The notes under the pieces were generated by a model, which worked only from the letters and a program-made list of their open reading frames with translations, was not told the origin of the DNA and did not search any database. From a virus, in the IMG/VR virus record IMGVR_UViG_3300046804_003469, positions 1 through 64,000 of that record: DNA of 64,000 nucleotides, one strand, 5' to 3'. Both the position numbers and the translations under genes were made by a program. Shown here piece after piece: positions 31,533 to 39,346 of the stretch (positions are counted from its first letter, which is position 1; every line of letters starts with the position of its first letter).

Positions 31533-31655
31533 ATGTCTCACAATCACAACTACGAACCTATGCCTGACTGGGTTATCTTGGCAGGTATAGGTATTATGGT
31601 ATTTACAGTTCTTGTTTTTCTTTTATTTACCCTTGGAGTCATTTATTGGGGTTGA
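31533..31655 (+). CDS. Small single-helix membrane protein between psbA and psbD
   Basis: A 40-residue protein, MSHNHNYEPMPDWV then a single hydrophobic helix (ILAGIGIMVFTVLVFLLFT) and a short end. It begins right after the psbA terminator, so it would need readthrough or its own start, and its TGA lies within the psbD -35 box. It resembles in size the small photosystem subunits, but no family is recognised. Confidence 0.5.
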   Translation: MSHNHNYEPMPDWVILAGIGIMVFTVLVFLLFTLGVIYWG

Positions 31656-31680
31656 CCTCTTTGTTAACTTATGTTAAGAT
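31652..31680 (+). promoter_or_regulatory. Sigma70-type promoter of psbD
   Basis: TTGACC (31652-31657), 17 bp, TAAGAT (31675-31680). The stop codon TGA of the 40-residue ORF is inside the -35. AGGAGG precedes the psbD ATG by 4 bp. Confidence 0.7.
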
Positions 31681-31706
31681 AAATATGAGAAATGATATAG
31701 GAGGTT

Positions 31707-32768
31707 ATGACTTCATCTACACTTTCACAACCAATTTCACAAAGAGGATGGTTCGATGTACTCGATGACTGGCTTAAGAGAGACCGTTTCGTTTTTGTTG
31801 GCTGGTCTGGACTTCTTCTTTTTCCCACTGCTTATCTTGCTCTTGGTGGTTGGCTTACTGGGACAACTTTCGTTACGAGTTGGTATACTCACGGACTTGC
31901 GAGTTCCTATCTTGAGGGTGCAAACTTTCTTACTGCAGCAGTTAGCACTCCAGCAGATTCTATGGGTCATTCTCTTCTTCTTCTCTGGGGTCCTGAAGCT
32001 CAAGGGGATATCGTCCGCTGGTTCCAACTTGGGGGACTCTGGACTTTTGTGGCGCTCCACGGCGCCTTTAGTTTGATTGGTTTTATGCTTCGCCAGTTTG
32101 AAATTGCTCGATTAGTAGGCATTAGACCTTACAATGCAATCGCATTCTCTGGTCCTATCGCAGTATTCGTTTCTGTATTCCTGATGTATCCATTGGGACA
32201 ATCCAGTTGGTTCTTCGCACCTTCCTTTGGTGTTGCTGCTATCTTCAGGTTCCTTCTGTTTCTTCAGGGTTTCCACAACTGGACTCTCAACCCCTTCCAT
32301 ATGATGGGAGTTGCTGGTATACTGGGAGGTGCTTTACTTTGTGCAATTCATGGTGCAACAGTTGAAAACACCCTCTTTGAAGACGGGGACAAAGCAAACA
32401 CCTTCAAAGCCTTTGAACCTACACAGGAAGAGGAAACTTATTCAATGGTTACTGCGAACCGATTCTGGTCACAGATATTTGGTATTGCTTTTAGTAACAA
32501 GCGTTGGCTTCACTTCTTCATGTTATTTGTTCCTGTCATGGGTCTGTGGACTTCCAGCATTGGTATCATTGGTCTTGCCCTTAATTTACGTGCTTATGAC
32601 TTTGTGAGTCAGGAAATTCGAGCAGCAGAAGATCCAGAATTTGAAACCTTTTACACCAAAAATATTCTTCTAAACGAAGGTCTTCGTGCTTGGATGGCAC
32701 CTACTGATCAACCTCATGAGAACTTTGTGTTCCCAGAAGAGGTTCTTCCGAGAGGTAATGCTCTTTGA
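31707..32768 (+). CDS. psbD: Photosystem II D2 protein
   Basis: A 353-residue D2 with the family hallmarks: [21 protein letters not shown] at the start, [24 protein letters not shown] (with the TyrD region), [21 protein letters not shown], the QB/iron-side [22 protein letters not shown] and RAYDFVSQE. It pairs with the phage D1 in the photosystem II core. A strong AGGAGG Shine-Dalgarno and a psbD promoter precede it; a GAAA-loop terminator follows. Confidence 0.97.
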   Translation: MTSSTLSQPISQRGWFDVLDDWLKRDRFVFVGWSGLLLFPTAYLALGGWLTGTTFVTSWYTHGLASSYLEGANFLTAAVSTPADSMGHSLLLLWGPEAQGDIVRWFQLGGLWTFVALHGAFSLIGFMLRQFEIARLVGIRPYNAIAFSGPIAVFVSVFLMYPLGQSSWFFAPSFGVAAIFRFLLFLQGFHNWTLNPFHMMGVAGILGGALLCAIHGATVENTLFEDGDKANTFKAFEPTQEEETYSMVTANRFWSQIFGIAFSNKRWLHFFMLFVPVMGLWTSSIGIIGLALNLRAYDFVSQEIRAAEDPEFETFYTKNILLNEGLRAWMAPTDQPHENFVFPEEVLPRGNAL

Positions 32769-32775
32769 TTTTATG

Positions 32776-32796
32776 AGACCCGAAAGGGTCTTTTTT
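32776..32796 (+). terminator. Intrinsic terminator of psbD
   Basis: AGACCC / GGGTCT stem with a GAAA tetraloop followed by a T run. Confidence 0.88.
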
Positions 32797-32829
32797 ATTC
32801 TTTATAAGTAATATGGAAGCAAATAAAAT

Positions 32830-33381
32830 ATGAAAAAAGTAGCAATTTTCGGTTCAGCAAGAACAAATCCAAAATCAGGTCTTTACAGTGCTGTAGAAAA
32901 ACTTGGAAAAAATATTGCTGAACAAGGATGGATTGTGGTTACGGGCGGAGGTCCAGGAACCATGGAAGCAGCAAATAAAGGTGCAATGAGTATTTGTGGT
33001 GATGAAAGACTTTGTTCAGTCGCAGAGGCGATTTATCTGCCCTTTGAGGAAGGTGTAAATGCTTATGTGCAGGAATATGAAAAGCATCAGACGTTCTATT
33101 CAAGATTAAAAACTTTTGCAGAATGTGATGCTTTTGTAGTTACTCCTGGTGGGATTGGAACTCTTCTTGAAATGGCAATGATCTATCAATTAGTTCAAGT
33201 AAATCATATTGATAAAAAACCAATTATTTGTGTTGGAAGAATGTGGAGAACACTTAAGCATTGGATTGAGGAAGAAATGTTAGATAATGGTTTTTTGAGT
33301 CATGATGATATGGATTTAATACATTATGTTGATAGATTTTCAGAAGCAAAACATTTACTTAAAGGTCTTCTTACAGAATGA
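32830..33381 (+). CDS. LOG-family protein (cytokinin riboside monophosphate phosphoribohydrolase-like)
   Basis: A 183-residue Rossmann protein: VAIFGSARTNPKS, VTGGGPGTMEAANKGA and VTPGGIGTLLEMAM are the LOG signatures (GGGPGxMEA and PGGxGTxxE). Members are often misnamed lysine decarboxylases; those tested release the base from nucleoside monophosphates. It may recycle or remove modified nucleotides. The next small ORF overlaps its stop by 4 bp. Confidence 0.85.
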   Translation: MKKVAIFGSARTNPKSGLYSAVEKLGKNIAEQGWIVVTGGGPGTMEAANKGAMSICGDERLCSVAEAIYLPFEEGVNAYVQEYEKHQTFYSRLKTFAECDAFVVTPGGIGTLLEMAMIYQLVQVNHIDKKPIICVGRMWRTLKHWIEEEMLDNGFLSHDDMDLIHYVDRFSEAKHLLKGLLTE

Positions 33382-33524
33382 TAACATCGGAAACTCCATA
33401 TAAACTGGCAGAAATTATTAGAGATACTTGGCCTAATCTTTATAGATATGAATCACCGAAAACACAAGCAAATACAAAACTTACGCAAACCAAAAAAGGA
33501 ACAATACAATCCTTATGCAAATGA
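33378..33524 (+). CDS. Small ORF coupled to LOG gene
   Basis: A 48-residue frame (MITSETPYKLAEIIRDTW, end TIQSLCK), starting in an ATGA overlap with the LOG stop. It overlaps the zinc-ribbon frame at 33448 by 77 bp. The overlap makes one of the two questionable. No family recognised. Confidence 0.4.
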   Translation: MITSETPYKLAEIIRDTWPNLYRYESPKTQANTKLTQTKKGTIQSLCK

Positions 33525-33642
33525 TCCACCAGATGCTAAGTGTCCTTATTGTGGAGAGAGTGGAAAGATCTGTTCGTATATTAATAGTGTAAGTCGTGGA
33601 TGGGGAAGGGGTGCTTGCAAGATAAAACACAATAACCTATAA
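33448..33642 (+). CDS. Small zinc-ribbon-like protein
   Basis: A 64-residue basic protein with CPYCGESGKIC and a later cysteine in RGACKIKH, a possible treble-cleft or ribbon zinc site. The N-terminus is rich in Lys/Arg. No clear Shine-Dalgarno is seen at ATG 33448. Nucleic-acid binding is plausible. Confidence 0.5.
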   Translation: MNHRKHKQIQNLRKPKKEQYNPYANDPPDAKCPYCGESGKICSYINSVSRGWGRGACKIKHNNL

Positions 33643-33663
33643 TTCCTAAAAGGCATTAAACAT

Positions 33664-33948
33664 ATGAATGATTATTGGGTAGTGACAGATAAAAACACAG
33701 GTAGGATTATCGCTCACTGTGGCGAAGAAATAGATGCCTTGATGATGATTAGTTTTGATCCAAATAAAAGAACTTATAGAAAACAAAAGTTTATTTTAGA
33801 TCAAGTTATTACAATCTCATCAACAACAGATAAACAACTTCCTGGTCAACAAGGTTTACCTGCAGCAAAAGAAGTACTTCCTCATATAGAATTACAACAG
33901 CAAGTATGGTTACCTGAAGGACAAGGAATTCCTTTAAACACTAAATAA
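33664..33948 (+). CDS. Hypothetical phage protein
   Basis: A 94-residue protein: a small alpha/beta domain (YWVVTDKNTGRIIAHCGEE, ALMMISFDPNKRTYRKQKFILDQVITI) followed by a flexible Pro/Gln tail (PGQQGLPAAKEVLP). No family recognised. Its stop codon lies inside a CTAAATA element. Confidence 0.6.
   Translation: MNDYWVVTDKNTGRIIAHCGEEIDALMMISFDPNKRTYRKQKFILDQVITISSTTDKQLPGQQGLPAAKEVLPHIELQQQVWLPEGQGIPLNTK
33941..33947 (+). promoter_or_regulatory. Late-element-like CTAAATA before glutaredoxin
   Basis: CTAAATA 21 bp before ATG 33969, overlapping the stop codon of the upstream gene. Same spacing as at 59189-59195 and 29701-29707. Confidence 0.4.
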
Positions 33949-33968
33949 TTTTCAGTTTATTAATAATC

Positions 33969-34208
33969 ATGAAGTTTACAATTTATTCGAAAGACGGATG
34001 CCCTTATTGCAGCAAAATACAACAAGTGTTAGAATTATCTGAACTTGAACATGTTGTTTACAAACTCAATGAGCATTTTACTAAAGAACAATTTTATTCG
34101 GAGTTTGGACAAGGATCCACATTTCCTCAAGTAATTTTAAACGACCAAGAACATCTTGGTGGATGTACAGATACCGTTCAATATCTTAAGGAGAAAAATT
34201 TATTTTAA
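33969..34208 (+). CDS. Glutaredoxin
   Basis: A 79-residue glutaredoxin with active site CPYC (residues 11-14), the cis-proline stretch STFPQVILN, and GGCTDTVQYL for glutathione binding. It reduces disulfides or glutathionylated proteins, and in T4-type phages supports ribonucleotide reductase. It could also recycle the phage peroxiredoxin. The stop overlaps the next start by 1 bp. Confidence 0.93.
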   Translation: MKFTIYSKDGCPYCSKIQQVLELSELEHVVYKLNEHFTKEQFYSEFGQGSTFPQVILNDQEHLGGCTDTVQYLKEKNLF

Positions 34209-34567
34209 TGGAAACAGCAATTCACGAAGTTTATGGTGATGTAGAAAAAGCAATTGATTTTGCTTTTAATGGACAATTCGTTTTGAAATTTTATGATTAT
34301 TTAAAAATTCGTGGAACAAAAAGATTTGAAGTTGAAGAATTCATTGCAAGTGCCACAGCAAATGAAATTAATAATCTTATAATGGATTTGGATGATTATC
34401 TGGAAGGTGGTGCTGATGAGATTCATAAACAACTTCGTGAGGGATATGGTCACATTCCTAAACCTCAAGCAAGGAAAATAAGAAATTACCTATATGGTAT
34501 TCTTGAAGATGCCTGGAGATATAATAATGACAAAAAACCAGGAAGGAGAAAGAAACAAACTAAATAA
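34208..34567 (+). CDS. Hypothetical conserved phage protein
   Basis: A 119-residue mostly helical protein: HEVYGDVEKAIDFAFNG, FVLKFYDYLKIRG, ATANEINNLIMDLDDYLEGG, and a basic tail ending PGRRKKQTK. No recognised family. It overlaps the next small ORF by 41 bp. Confidence 0.6.
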   Translation: METAIHEVYGDVEKAIDFAFNGQFVLKFYDYLKIRGTKRFEVEEFIASATANEINNLIMDLDDYLEGGADEIHKQLREGYGHIPKPQARKIRNYLYGILEDAWRYNNDKKPGRRKKQTK

Positions 34568-34730
34568 TTCTGAACTCGATATTAATCGAGGATTTGAACT
34601 GTTACTTAGGAATAGGAGGAGAAAGGATCAAAAGCCAAAAACTTTCCAAATGAGATTTGGCAAAATGATTTCTCTCTTCCGACGAGAGATACACTTTTAT
34701 TTTGAATTTCATTTGGACGTAAAGAAGTAA
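34527..34730 (+). CDS. Small basic conserved-looking phage protein
   Basis: A 67-residue protein, MTKNQEGERNKLNNSELD, with a basic RNRRRKDQKPK and a beta-rich end FRREIHFYFEFHLDVKK. No family. ATG 34527 is chosen over an upstream TTG at 34494 because the latter lies deep in the previous gene. Confidence 0.5.
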   Translation: MTKNQEGERNKLNNSELDINRGFELLLRNRRRKDQKPKTFQMRFGKMISLFRREIHFYFEFHLDVKK

Positions 34731-34747
34731 CTCTCGGAGAACCTAAA

Positions 34748-34975
34748 ATGTTAGCAGTAACTCTCACCATCACAACATTAGTATCAATAATGTTTTTGAT
34801 TGTTGGTTGTATGTTAGGATGGATAGCAAAGCAGCATTTTTATGAAAGAAGTTATTTTTCTTCTATGCATCCAGAAATGTTTGACCACAATGGAAATATA
34901 ATTCCAGACGAAATTTTAGCAGTGAGATTTGAAAACGATTATGACACAAACTACGACGAAGAAGAAGACGACTAG
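34748..34975 (+). CDS. Small membrane protein, acidic tail
   Basis: A 75-residue protein with one N-terminal transmembrane helix (about residues 3-24, LTITTLVSIMFLIVGCMLGW) and a strongly acidic C-terminus (NYDEEEDD). No family. Overlaps the next gene by 35 bp. Confidence 0.55.
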   Translation: MLAVTLTITTLVSIMFLIVGCMLGWIAKQHFYERSYFSSMHPEMFDHNGNIIPDEILAVRFENDYDTNYDEEEDD

Positions 34976-35522
34976 TAATAGATCTACAACTACTAGTATA
35001 GAACTTCCAACTAACCCCTTTGTATTTGAAATTCTTGAATTAGCATCAAAGCAAAAAACAAACGTAAAAAAAGTAGAAGTTCTTCAAAAATATGAACATG
35101 ATTCTTTAAAGAGTGTTCTGATTTGGAATTTTGATCAATCTATCATTTCTCTTCTTCCTGAAGGTGAGGTTCCTTATGGTGATATTAATGATCAATCAGT
35201 TTATTCTGGGACTCTTTCAAATAATCTTTCCATGGAAGCAAGAGGTGGTGAATCTGCCACTGGACAAGATTTAGATGGAAGAGGAAGAACTTCTTTAAGA
35301 AGGGAATATCAAAACCTCTATCATTATGTAAAAGGTGGTAATAATACTCTTTCGAGTATTCGTAGAGAAATGATGTTTATTAACTTACTGCAAGGACTGC
35401 ATCCCCGTGAGGCAGAAGTTCTTTGTCTTGTTAAGGATAAAAAGTTAAGCGATAAATATAATATCTCATTTGAAAATGTTAAAACTGCTTATCCCGATAT
35501 TACTTGGGGTGGTCGTTCATGA
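34941..35522 (+). CDS. Conserved-type cyanophage protein, unknown function
   Basis: A 193-residue protein. A basic Thr/Lys start (residues 1-20) is followed by ELPTNPFVFEILELASKQK and two helical blocks (NVKKVEVLQKYEHDSLKSVL, then SSIRREMMFINLLQGLHPREA, CLVKDKKLSDKY), ending DITWGGRS. The middle reads like a DNA-associated helical protein, but no family is recognised. ATG 34941 is chosen over a TTG at 34929. ATGA overlap with the next gene. Confidence 0.62.
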   Translation: MTQTTTKKKTTSNRSTTTSIELPTNPFVFEILELASKQKTNVKKVEVLQKYEHDSLKSVLIWNFDQSIISLLPEGEVPYGDINDQSVYSGTLSNNLSMEARGGESATGQDLDGRGRTSLRREYQNLYHYVKGGNNTLSSIRREMMFINLLQGLHPREAEVLCLVKDKKLSDKYNISFENVKTAYPDITWGGRS

Positions 35523-35851
35523 ATTCTACTATGGAGAAAGAGATGGCAGATTGGACTAAACAAGAAAAAGAAGAATTGCCATCTCAATATGGATGTGAAT
35601 TAATTTACGAAAGGGCAACTTTAGAATTAGCAAAGGATAAGTCTTTACCTAATGATGCTTATCTTGTATTTTATGAAGTTGACAATAACATGAGAATGGA
35701 CGTTTGTAGAGGAAGTAGAAGAGTAGATATCTTTGATCTTTATTACGATAAATTTGGTCCAGGATCTGTTAAAAAAATTACCTGGGGTTATGGCAGGAAA
35801 AATCCAAAACTCTGGGGTTATAAAGCACCTGAGAAAAAGAAAAGATCATGA
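35519..35851 (+). CDS. Hypothetical phage protein
   Basis: A 110-residue protein: a helical start (EKEMADWTKQEKEEL), then a beta-rich core (AYLVFYEVDNNMRMDVCRGS, DIFDLYYDKFGPGSVKKI) and a basic tail. No family. ATG 35519 overlaps the upstream stop; an in-frame TTG at 35504 lies inside the upstream gene. Confidence 0.6.
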   Translation: MNSTMEKEMADWTKQEKEELPSQYGCELIYERATLELAKDKSLPNDAYLVFYEVDNNMRMDVCRGSRRVDIFDLYYDKFGPGSVKKITWGYGRKNPKLWGYKAPEKKKRS

Positions 35852-36054
35852 GTGAAGGATTTAGTGAAGAAAAACTTGAAGTAGCGATTAATAAAGATGA
35901 AGTTGATAAATTGCTGAAGCAATATAAAAAAATTAAAAAATATATGAAATCTTCTTTATATACAATCAAAACTCTTGATGGAAATGAAAAAATTGTAAAC
36001 GATTTATTAAAAGAACTGGAAGACGAATCTGATGGGAAAGCATTATCTACTTAA
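35848..36054 (+). CDS. Small charged helical protein
   Basis: A 68-residue, mostly helical charged protein (FSEEKLEVAINKDEVDKLLK, then DGNEKIVNDLLKELEDE). It overlaps speD by 23 bp. No family. Confidence 0.55.
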   Translation: MSEGFSEEKLEVAINKDEVDKLLKQYKKIKKYMKSSLYTIKTLDGNEKIVNDLLKELEDESDGKALST

Positions 36055-36358
36055 TCTATTTGGTTGTTCGTTTGTTTTATTAGATGATGAACAATGTCTT
36101 ATAGACTTATTGGAAAATGCTGCCGCAGCAAGTGGAGCAACAGTTGTTCAAACGATCTCAAAAAAGTTTGAACCTCAAGGAGTAACTGTAATATGCTTAC
36201 TGTCAGAAAGTCATATAAGTATCCATACTTGGCCTGAAGAAGGTAAAGCAGCAGTTGATGTATATACTTGTGGAGATTGTAATCCAAAGATTGGATGTGA
36301 TATAATTATTCAACAACTCTACGCTACTGATCATACATTGAGTTATATAGAACGATGA
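36032..36358 (+). CDS. speD: S-adenosylmethionine decarboxylase proenzyme
   Basis: A 108-residue SpeD of the bacterial type. ISESHI-type cleavage site: LLSESHISIHTWPEEG holds the serine that becomes the pyruvoyl group, and VDVYTCGDC carries the conserved cysteine. It supplies decarboxylated SAM for spermidine synthesis, which could support DNA packaging or translation. GGAAGA eight bases before the ATG serves as the ribosome site. An intrinsic terminator follows. Confidence 0.93.
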   Translation: MGKHYLLNLFGCSFVLLDDEQCLIDLLENAAAASGATVVQTISKKFEPQGVTVICLLSESHISIHTWPEEGKAAVDVYTCGDCNPKIGCDIIIQQLYATDHTLSYIER

Positions 36359-36363
36359 TACTT

Positions 36364-36390
36364 GGGAGGATTGACAACCTCCCTTTTTTT
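36364..36390 (+). terminator. Intrinsic terminator after speD, containing next promoter -35
   Basis: GGGAGG / CCTCCC stem followed by seven T. The loop contains TTGACA, the -35 of the next promoter (36371-36399). Confidence 0.82.
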
Positions 36391-36399
36391 ATGTAAAAT
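36371..36399 (+). promoter_or_regulatory. Sigma70-type promoter of thyX unit
   Basis: TTGACA (36371-36376), 17 bp, TAAAAT (36394-36399), overlapping the speD terminator. It would transcribe the 55-residue ORF and thyX. Confidence 0.62.
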
Positions 36400-36421
36400 G
36401 TATTTGTGATATCATATATCA

Positions 36422-36589
36422 ATGGACAAGAAAAAACTAGAACTAATCATCTCAAATTTAGAATATTCAATTCAATCTTTAAAAGAAGAACTTCAACTTG
36501 AAGATAAGCAAGAATATTCTTATGAAGAAATTACATCTCATGTTGATGACTATGATGAAATTTTTGATGATGAAGCATATTCAGATTGA
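36422..36589 (+). CDS. Small acidic protein before thyX
   Basis: A 55-residue protein, basic at the start (MDKKKLELIISNLEYSIQ) and very acidic at the end (DDYDEIFDDEAYSD). Coiled-coil-like helix in the first half. Its terminal GAGGAG overlaps the thyX ribosome site. No family. Confidence 0.55.
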   Translation: MDKKKLELIISNLEYSIQSLKEELQLEDKQEYSYEEITSHVDDYDEIFDDEAYSD

Positions 36590-36598
36590 GGAGTATAA

Positions 36599-37288
36599 AT
36601 GAAACCAACCGTTAAATTAATTTCTGCTACGCCTGATGCCGAAAAGCATATTGCTTATTGTGCTAGGGTAAGTAATCCAAAGAATCAAGAAAACTCTAAT
36701 TTTGAAGGATTGCTTAAATATTGCATTAAACATCAACATTGGAGCATCTTTGAACATGCTTTCCTTACTGTTGAAATTAATACATCGTTGGCAATTGCCA
36801 CTCAAATACTTCGACATCGTTCATTTACATATCAGCAATTCTCGCAAAGATATGCGGACAGTACTGAACTTCAAGTTGAACTTTCTACGCCTGAACTTCG
36901 ACGCCAAGATACAAAGAATCGTCAAAATTCTACAGATGATCTTGATCCTGCTTTGAAGGAAACAATGGAAATGCTAATTAAAAAGCATTTTGATGAAGGA
37001 CTTAACATTTATAATCTCCTTCTTGCTCAAGGAGTTGCAAAGGAATGTGCAAGGTTTGTACTCCCACAAGCAACACAAACAAGATTGTATATGTCTGGCT
37101 CTGTAAGATCGTGGATCCATTATATTGATCTTCGTTCTGCTCATGGAACTCAAAAAGAACACATGGAGGTAGCAGAAGCAATTCGATGCATTTTTACTTG
37201 TCAGTTTCCCACAATTTCTTCAGCACTTGGGTGGACTAGAGAAAACTGTCCAGAATGTGTTGATGCTCCATCTATTACTATGGAATAA
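36599..37288 (+). CDS. thyX: Flavin-dependent thymidylate synthase ThyX
   Basis: A 229-residue ThyX with the signature RHRSFTYQQFSQRY (RHRx7S) and the C-terminal motif VRSWIHYIDLRSAHGTQKEH, which matches the substrate-binding arginine stretch. It makes dTMP from dUMP using FAD and methylene-tetrahydrofolate. GAGGAG precedes the ATG. A late-type AATAAATA lies over its stop. Confidence 0.95.
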   Translation: MKPTVKLISATPDAEKHIAYCARVSNPKNQENSNFEGLLKYCIKHQHWSIFEHAFLTVEINTSLAIATQILRHRSFTYQQFSQRYADSTELQVELSTPELRRQDTKNRQNSTDDLDPALKETMEMLIKKHFDEGLNIYNLLLAQGVAKECARFVLPQATQTRLYMSGSVRSWIHYIDLRSAHGTQKEHMEVAEAIRCIFTCQFPTISSALGWTRENCPECVDAPSITME

Positions 37289-37291
37289 ATA
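37284..37291 (+). promoter_or_regulatory. Late promoter AATAAATA
   Basis: AATAAATA over the thyX stop region, 22 bp before ATG 37314. Confidence 0.45.
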
Positions 37292-37313
37292 AATTATCTT
37301 GATTTTATAACAC

Positions 37314-37562
37314 ATGGCGACGTATCCCGTTATTAATAAAAACACTGGTGAACAAAAAGAAGTGGAAATGAGTGTCCACGCCTGGGACCAGTGGAAGAAA
37401 GAAAATCCAGATTGGGACAGAGATTGGTCTGACCCATCAACTTGTCCTGGTGCTGGAGAAGTTGGTGAATGGAGAGATAAACTCATCCAGAAAAACCCAG
37501 GTTGGAATGATGTTTTACATAGGGCATCTAAAATGCCTGGTTCTAAAGTCAAAAAACTCTAA
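37314..37562 (+). CDS. Conserved-type small phage protein
   Basis: An 82-residue protein: YPVINKNTGEQKEVEMSVHA, WDQWKKENPDWDRDW, GWNDVLHRASKMPGSKVKKL. Tryptophan-rich, a small globular or nucleic-acid-associated fold. No function known. It lies 6 bp before phoH. Confidence 0.62.
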   Translation: MATYPVINKNTGEQKEVEMSVHAWDQWKKENPDWDRDWSDPSTCPGAGEVGEWRDKLIQKNPGWNDVLHRASKMPGSKVKKL

Positions 37563-37568
37563 AAAAAT

Positions 37569-38330
37569 ATGGCAAGAAGCAGAAGAAAAGGTGGTGAACA
37601 ACCAATTGGTGTTGGGATGACTACCAGAGCAATGAGGAAAAATAAAAAGGCGATCAATTCTGATCTTCTTCTTGATATCGATCCTCTTACAGAAAATCAA
37701 GAACGACTTTTTCAATCTTATAAGGATGGAAAAAATTTAGTTGCATATGGTGCCGCTGGAACAGGAAAAACTTTTATTACATTGTATAATGCAATAAAAG
37801 ATGTTCTTGATGAACGTAGTCCATATGACAAGATCTACATTGTAAGATCTCTTGTTGCCACTCGTGAGATTGGTTTTCTTCCTGGAGATCATGAAGATAA
37901 ATCATCTCTTTATCAAATTCCATACAAGAACATGGTAAAATACATGTTCCAAATGCCAGATGACGCATCGTTCGAAATGCTCTATGGAAACTTAAAAAAT
38001 CAAGGAACAATTTCTTTCTGGTCTACTTCATTCATTCGCGGAACCACTTTGGACAATGCAATTATCATTGTAGATGAGTTTCAGAATTTAAACTTCCACG
38101 AACTTGATTCAATCATTACTCGTGTTGGTGAAAATACTAAGATTTGTTTCTGTGGTGATGCAACTCAATCAGATCTTGTTAAAACAAATGAGAAGAATGG
38201 TATCATTGATTTTATGCAAATTCTTCGTGTAATGCCATCATTTGATATTATTGAATTTGGTATTCCTGATATTGTTAGATCTGGACTTTGCAAAGAGTAT
38301 ATTGTAGCAAAAACTCAATTAGGATTTTAA
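37569..38330 (+). CDS. phoH: PhoH-like P-loop ATPase
   Basis: A 253-residue PhoH family ATPase: Walker A YGAAGTGKTFIT, YIVRSLVATREIGFLPGD, Walker B IIIVDEFQNL, and CFCGDATQSDL as the sensor region. It is widespread in cyanophages and T4-like phages; the biochemical role (RNA or DNA helicase) is unsettled. There is no Pho-box-like repeat in front, despite the name. Next gene starts 6 bp on. Confidence 0.92.
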   Translation: MARSRRKGGEQPIGVGMTTRAMRKNKKAINSDLLLDIDPLTENQERLFQSYKDGKNLVAYGAAGTGKTFITLYNAIKDVLDERSPYDKIYIVRSLVATREIGFLPGDHEDKSSLYQIPYKNMVKYMFQMPDDASFEMLYGNLKNQGTISFWSTSFIRGTTLDNAIIIVDEFQNLNFHELDSIITRVGENTKICFCGDATQSDLVKTNEKNGIIDFMQILRVMPSFDIIEFGIPDIVRSGLCKEYIVAKTQLGF

Positions 38331-38336
38331 TTTGTT

Positions 38337-39008
38337 ATGTTTAATCATGTAGATATTGAACTCCCAAAGTTAGTTCGTGAAACTATTGATGGTGTTCGTT
38401 GGTATAGAAAAGAACATGAGACGGATTTAAAAAAGTTCGTCTCTATTACTTCTGTGACTAGCAACTATAAAAAAGAGTTCTTCAATCAGTGGAGACAAAA
38501 AGTTGGTGTAGAAGAAGCAGATAGAATTACTAGAAAAGCAACAAGTAGAGGTACTGATGCTCATACTTTAATTGAACATCATCTAAAAAACCAAGAACTT
38601 CCAAAAGTTCAACCACTTTCTGAAATGTTATTTCAGATTGCTAAACCATCTTTAAATCGTATAAATAATATCTACGCATTAGAAGGATCTCTCTATAGTG
38701 AGTTTCTAGGAATTGCTGGAACTGTAGATTGTATTGCTGAGTTTGATGGAGAACTTTCAATTATAGATTTTAAAACATCTGCCAAGCCAAAACCAAGGGA
38801 ATGGATTGAAGGTTATTTTGTTCAATGTTGTGCGTATGCATGTATGTTACATGAATTAACTGGACTATCAGTTAAGAAATTTGTAATTATCATGTCTTGT
38901 GAAAATGGAGAAGTTGAAGTTTATGAAGAATATGACAAGGCAAAATACATTAAATTACTTACACGTTACATTAAAAAGTTTTTAAAAGACAAACTTGAGA
39001 TGTCTTGA
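38337..39008 (+). CDS. PD-(D/E)XK exonuclease (RecB/Cas4-like)
   Basis: A 223-residue nuclease. IAGTVDCIAEFDGELSIIDF then KTSAKPK is the D...DxK catalytic core of the PD-(D/E)XK family, and GYFVQCCAYACMLHEL is the downstream QxxxY motif of RecB-type enzymes. It is common in T4-like cyanophages next to replication genes. Its TGA stop is inside the promoter -35 for gene 33. Confidence 0.85.
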   Translation: MFNHVDIELPKLVRETIDGVRWYRKEHETDLKKFVSITSVTSNYKKEFFNQWRQKVGVEEADRITRKATSRGTDAHTLIEHHLKNQELPKVQPLSEMLFQIAKPSLNRINNIYALEGSLYSEFLGIAGTVDCIAEFDGELSIIDFKTSAKPKPREWIEGYFVQCCAYACMLHELTGLSVKKFVIIMSCENGEVEVYEEYDKAKYIKLLTRYIKKFLKDKLEMS

Positions 39009-39033
39009 CTCGTTTATAATTTTATCTTATAAT
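39005..39033 (+). promoter_or_regulatory. Sigma70-type promoter before gene 33
   Basis: TTGACT (39005-39010), 17 bp, TATAAT (39028-39033). The exonuclease stop TGA is within the -35. Confidence 0.7.
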
Positions 39034-39085
39034 AGACAACAGTATTATGGTGTAAAAAAAATTGTACATAACAGTGTTAGATCGA

Positions 39086-39343
39086 ATGGAAAATGAAGTA
39101 GAAAAGGCATTTCAAGATAAATTTTTTTGTCCTTCACGATTTGCACAGGAAATTGAATCTCTTGTGCAAATTAATAAGGAGATGAATTACATTGATGCAA
39201 TTGTTCATTTTTGTGAAAAAAATAATATTGATTTAGAATCAGTACCAAAACTAATCTCTAAACCATTGAAAGAAAAAATTAAGTATGAAGCAATGGAGTT
39301 AAACTTTTTAAAGAAAACTTCCAGAGCAAAATTGGTATTTTGA
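39086..39343 (+). CDS. gp33: Late transcription coactivator, gp33-like
   Basis: An 85-residue helical protein: FCPSRFAQEIESLVQINKEM, YIDAIVHFCEKNNIDLESV, PKLISKPLKEKIKYEAMELN. The pattern, size and place before gene 59 fit T4 gp33, which links the clamp-bound late machinery to RNA polymerase. It supports the late promoters seen elsewhere. ATG 39086 is used; in-frame TTG and GTG codons lie upstream. Confidence 0.72.
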   Translation: MENEVEKAFQDKFFCPSRFAQEIESLVQINKEMNYIDAIVHFCEKNNIDLESVPKLISKPLKEKIKYEAMELNFLKKTSRAKLVF

Positions 39344-39346
39344 TGA

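Noticed and set aside
34560-34566. CTAAATA as a late element
   Set aside because: No gene starts at a proper distance downstream (next is 34748).
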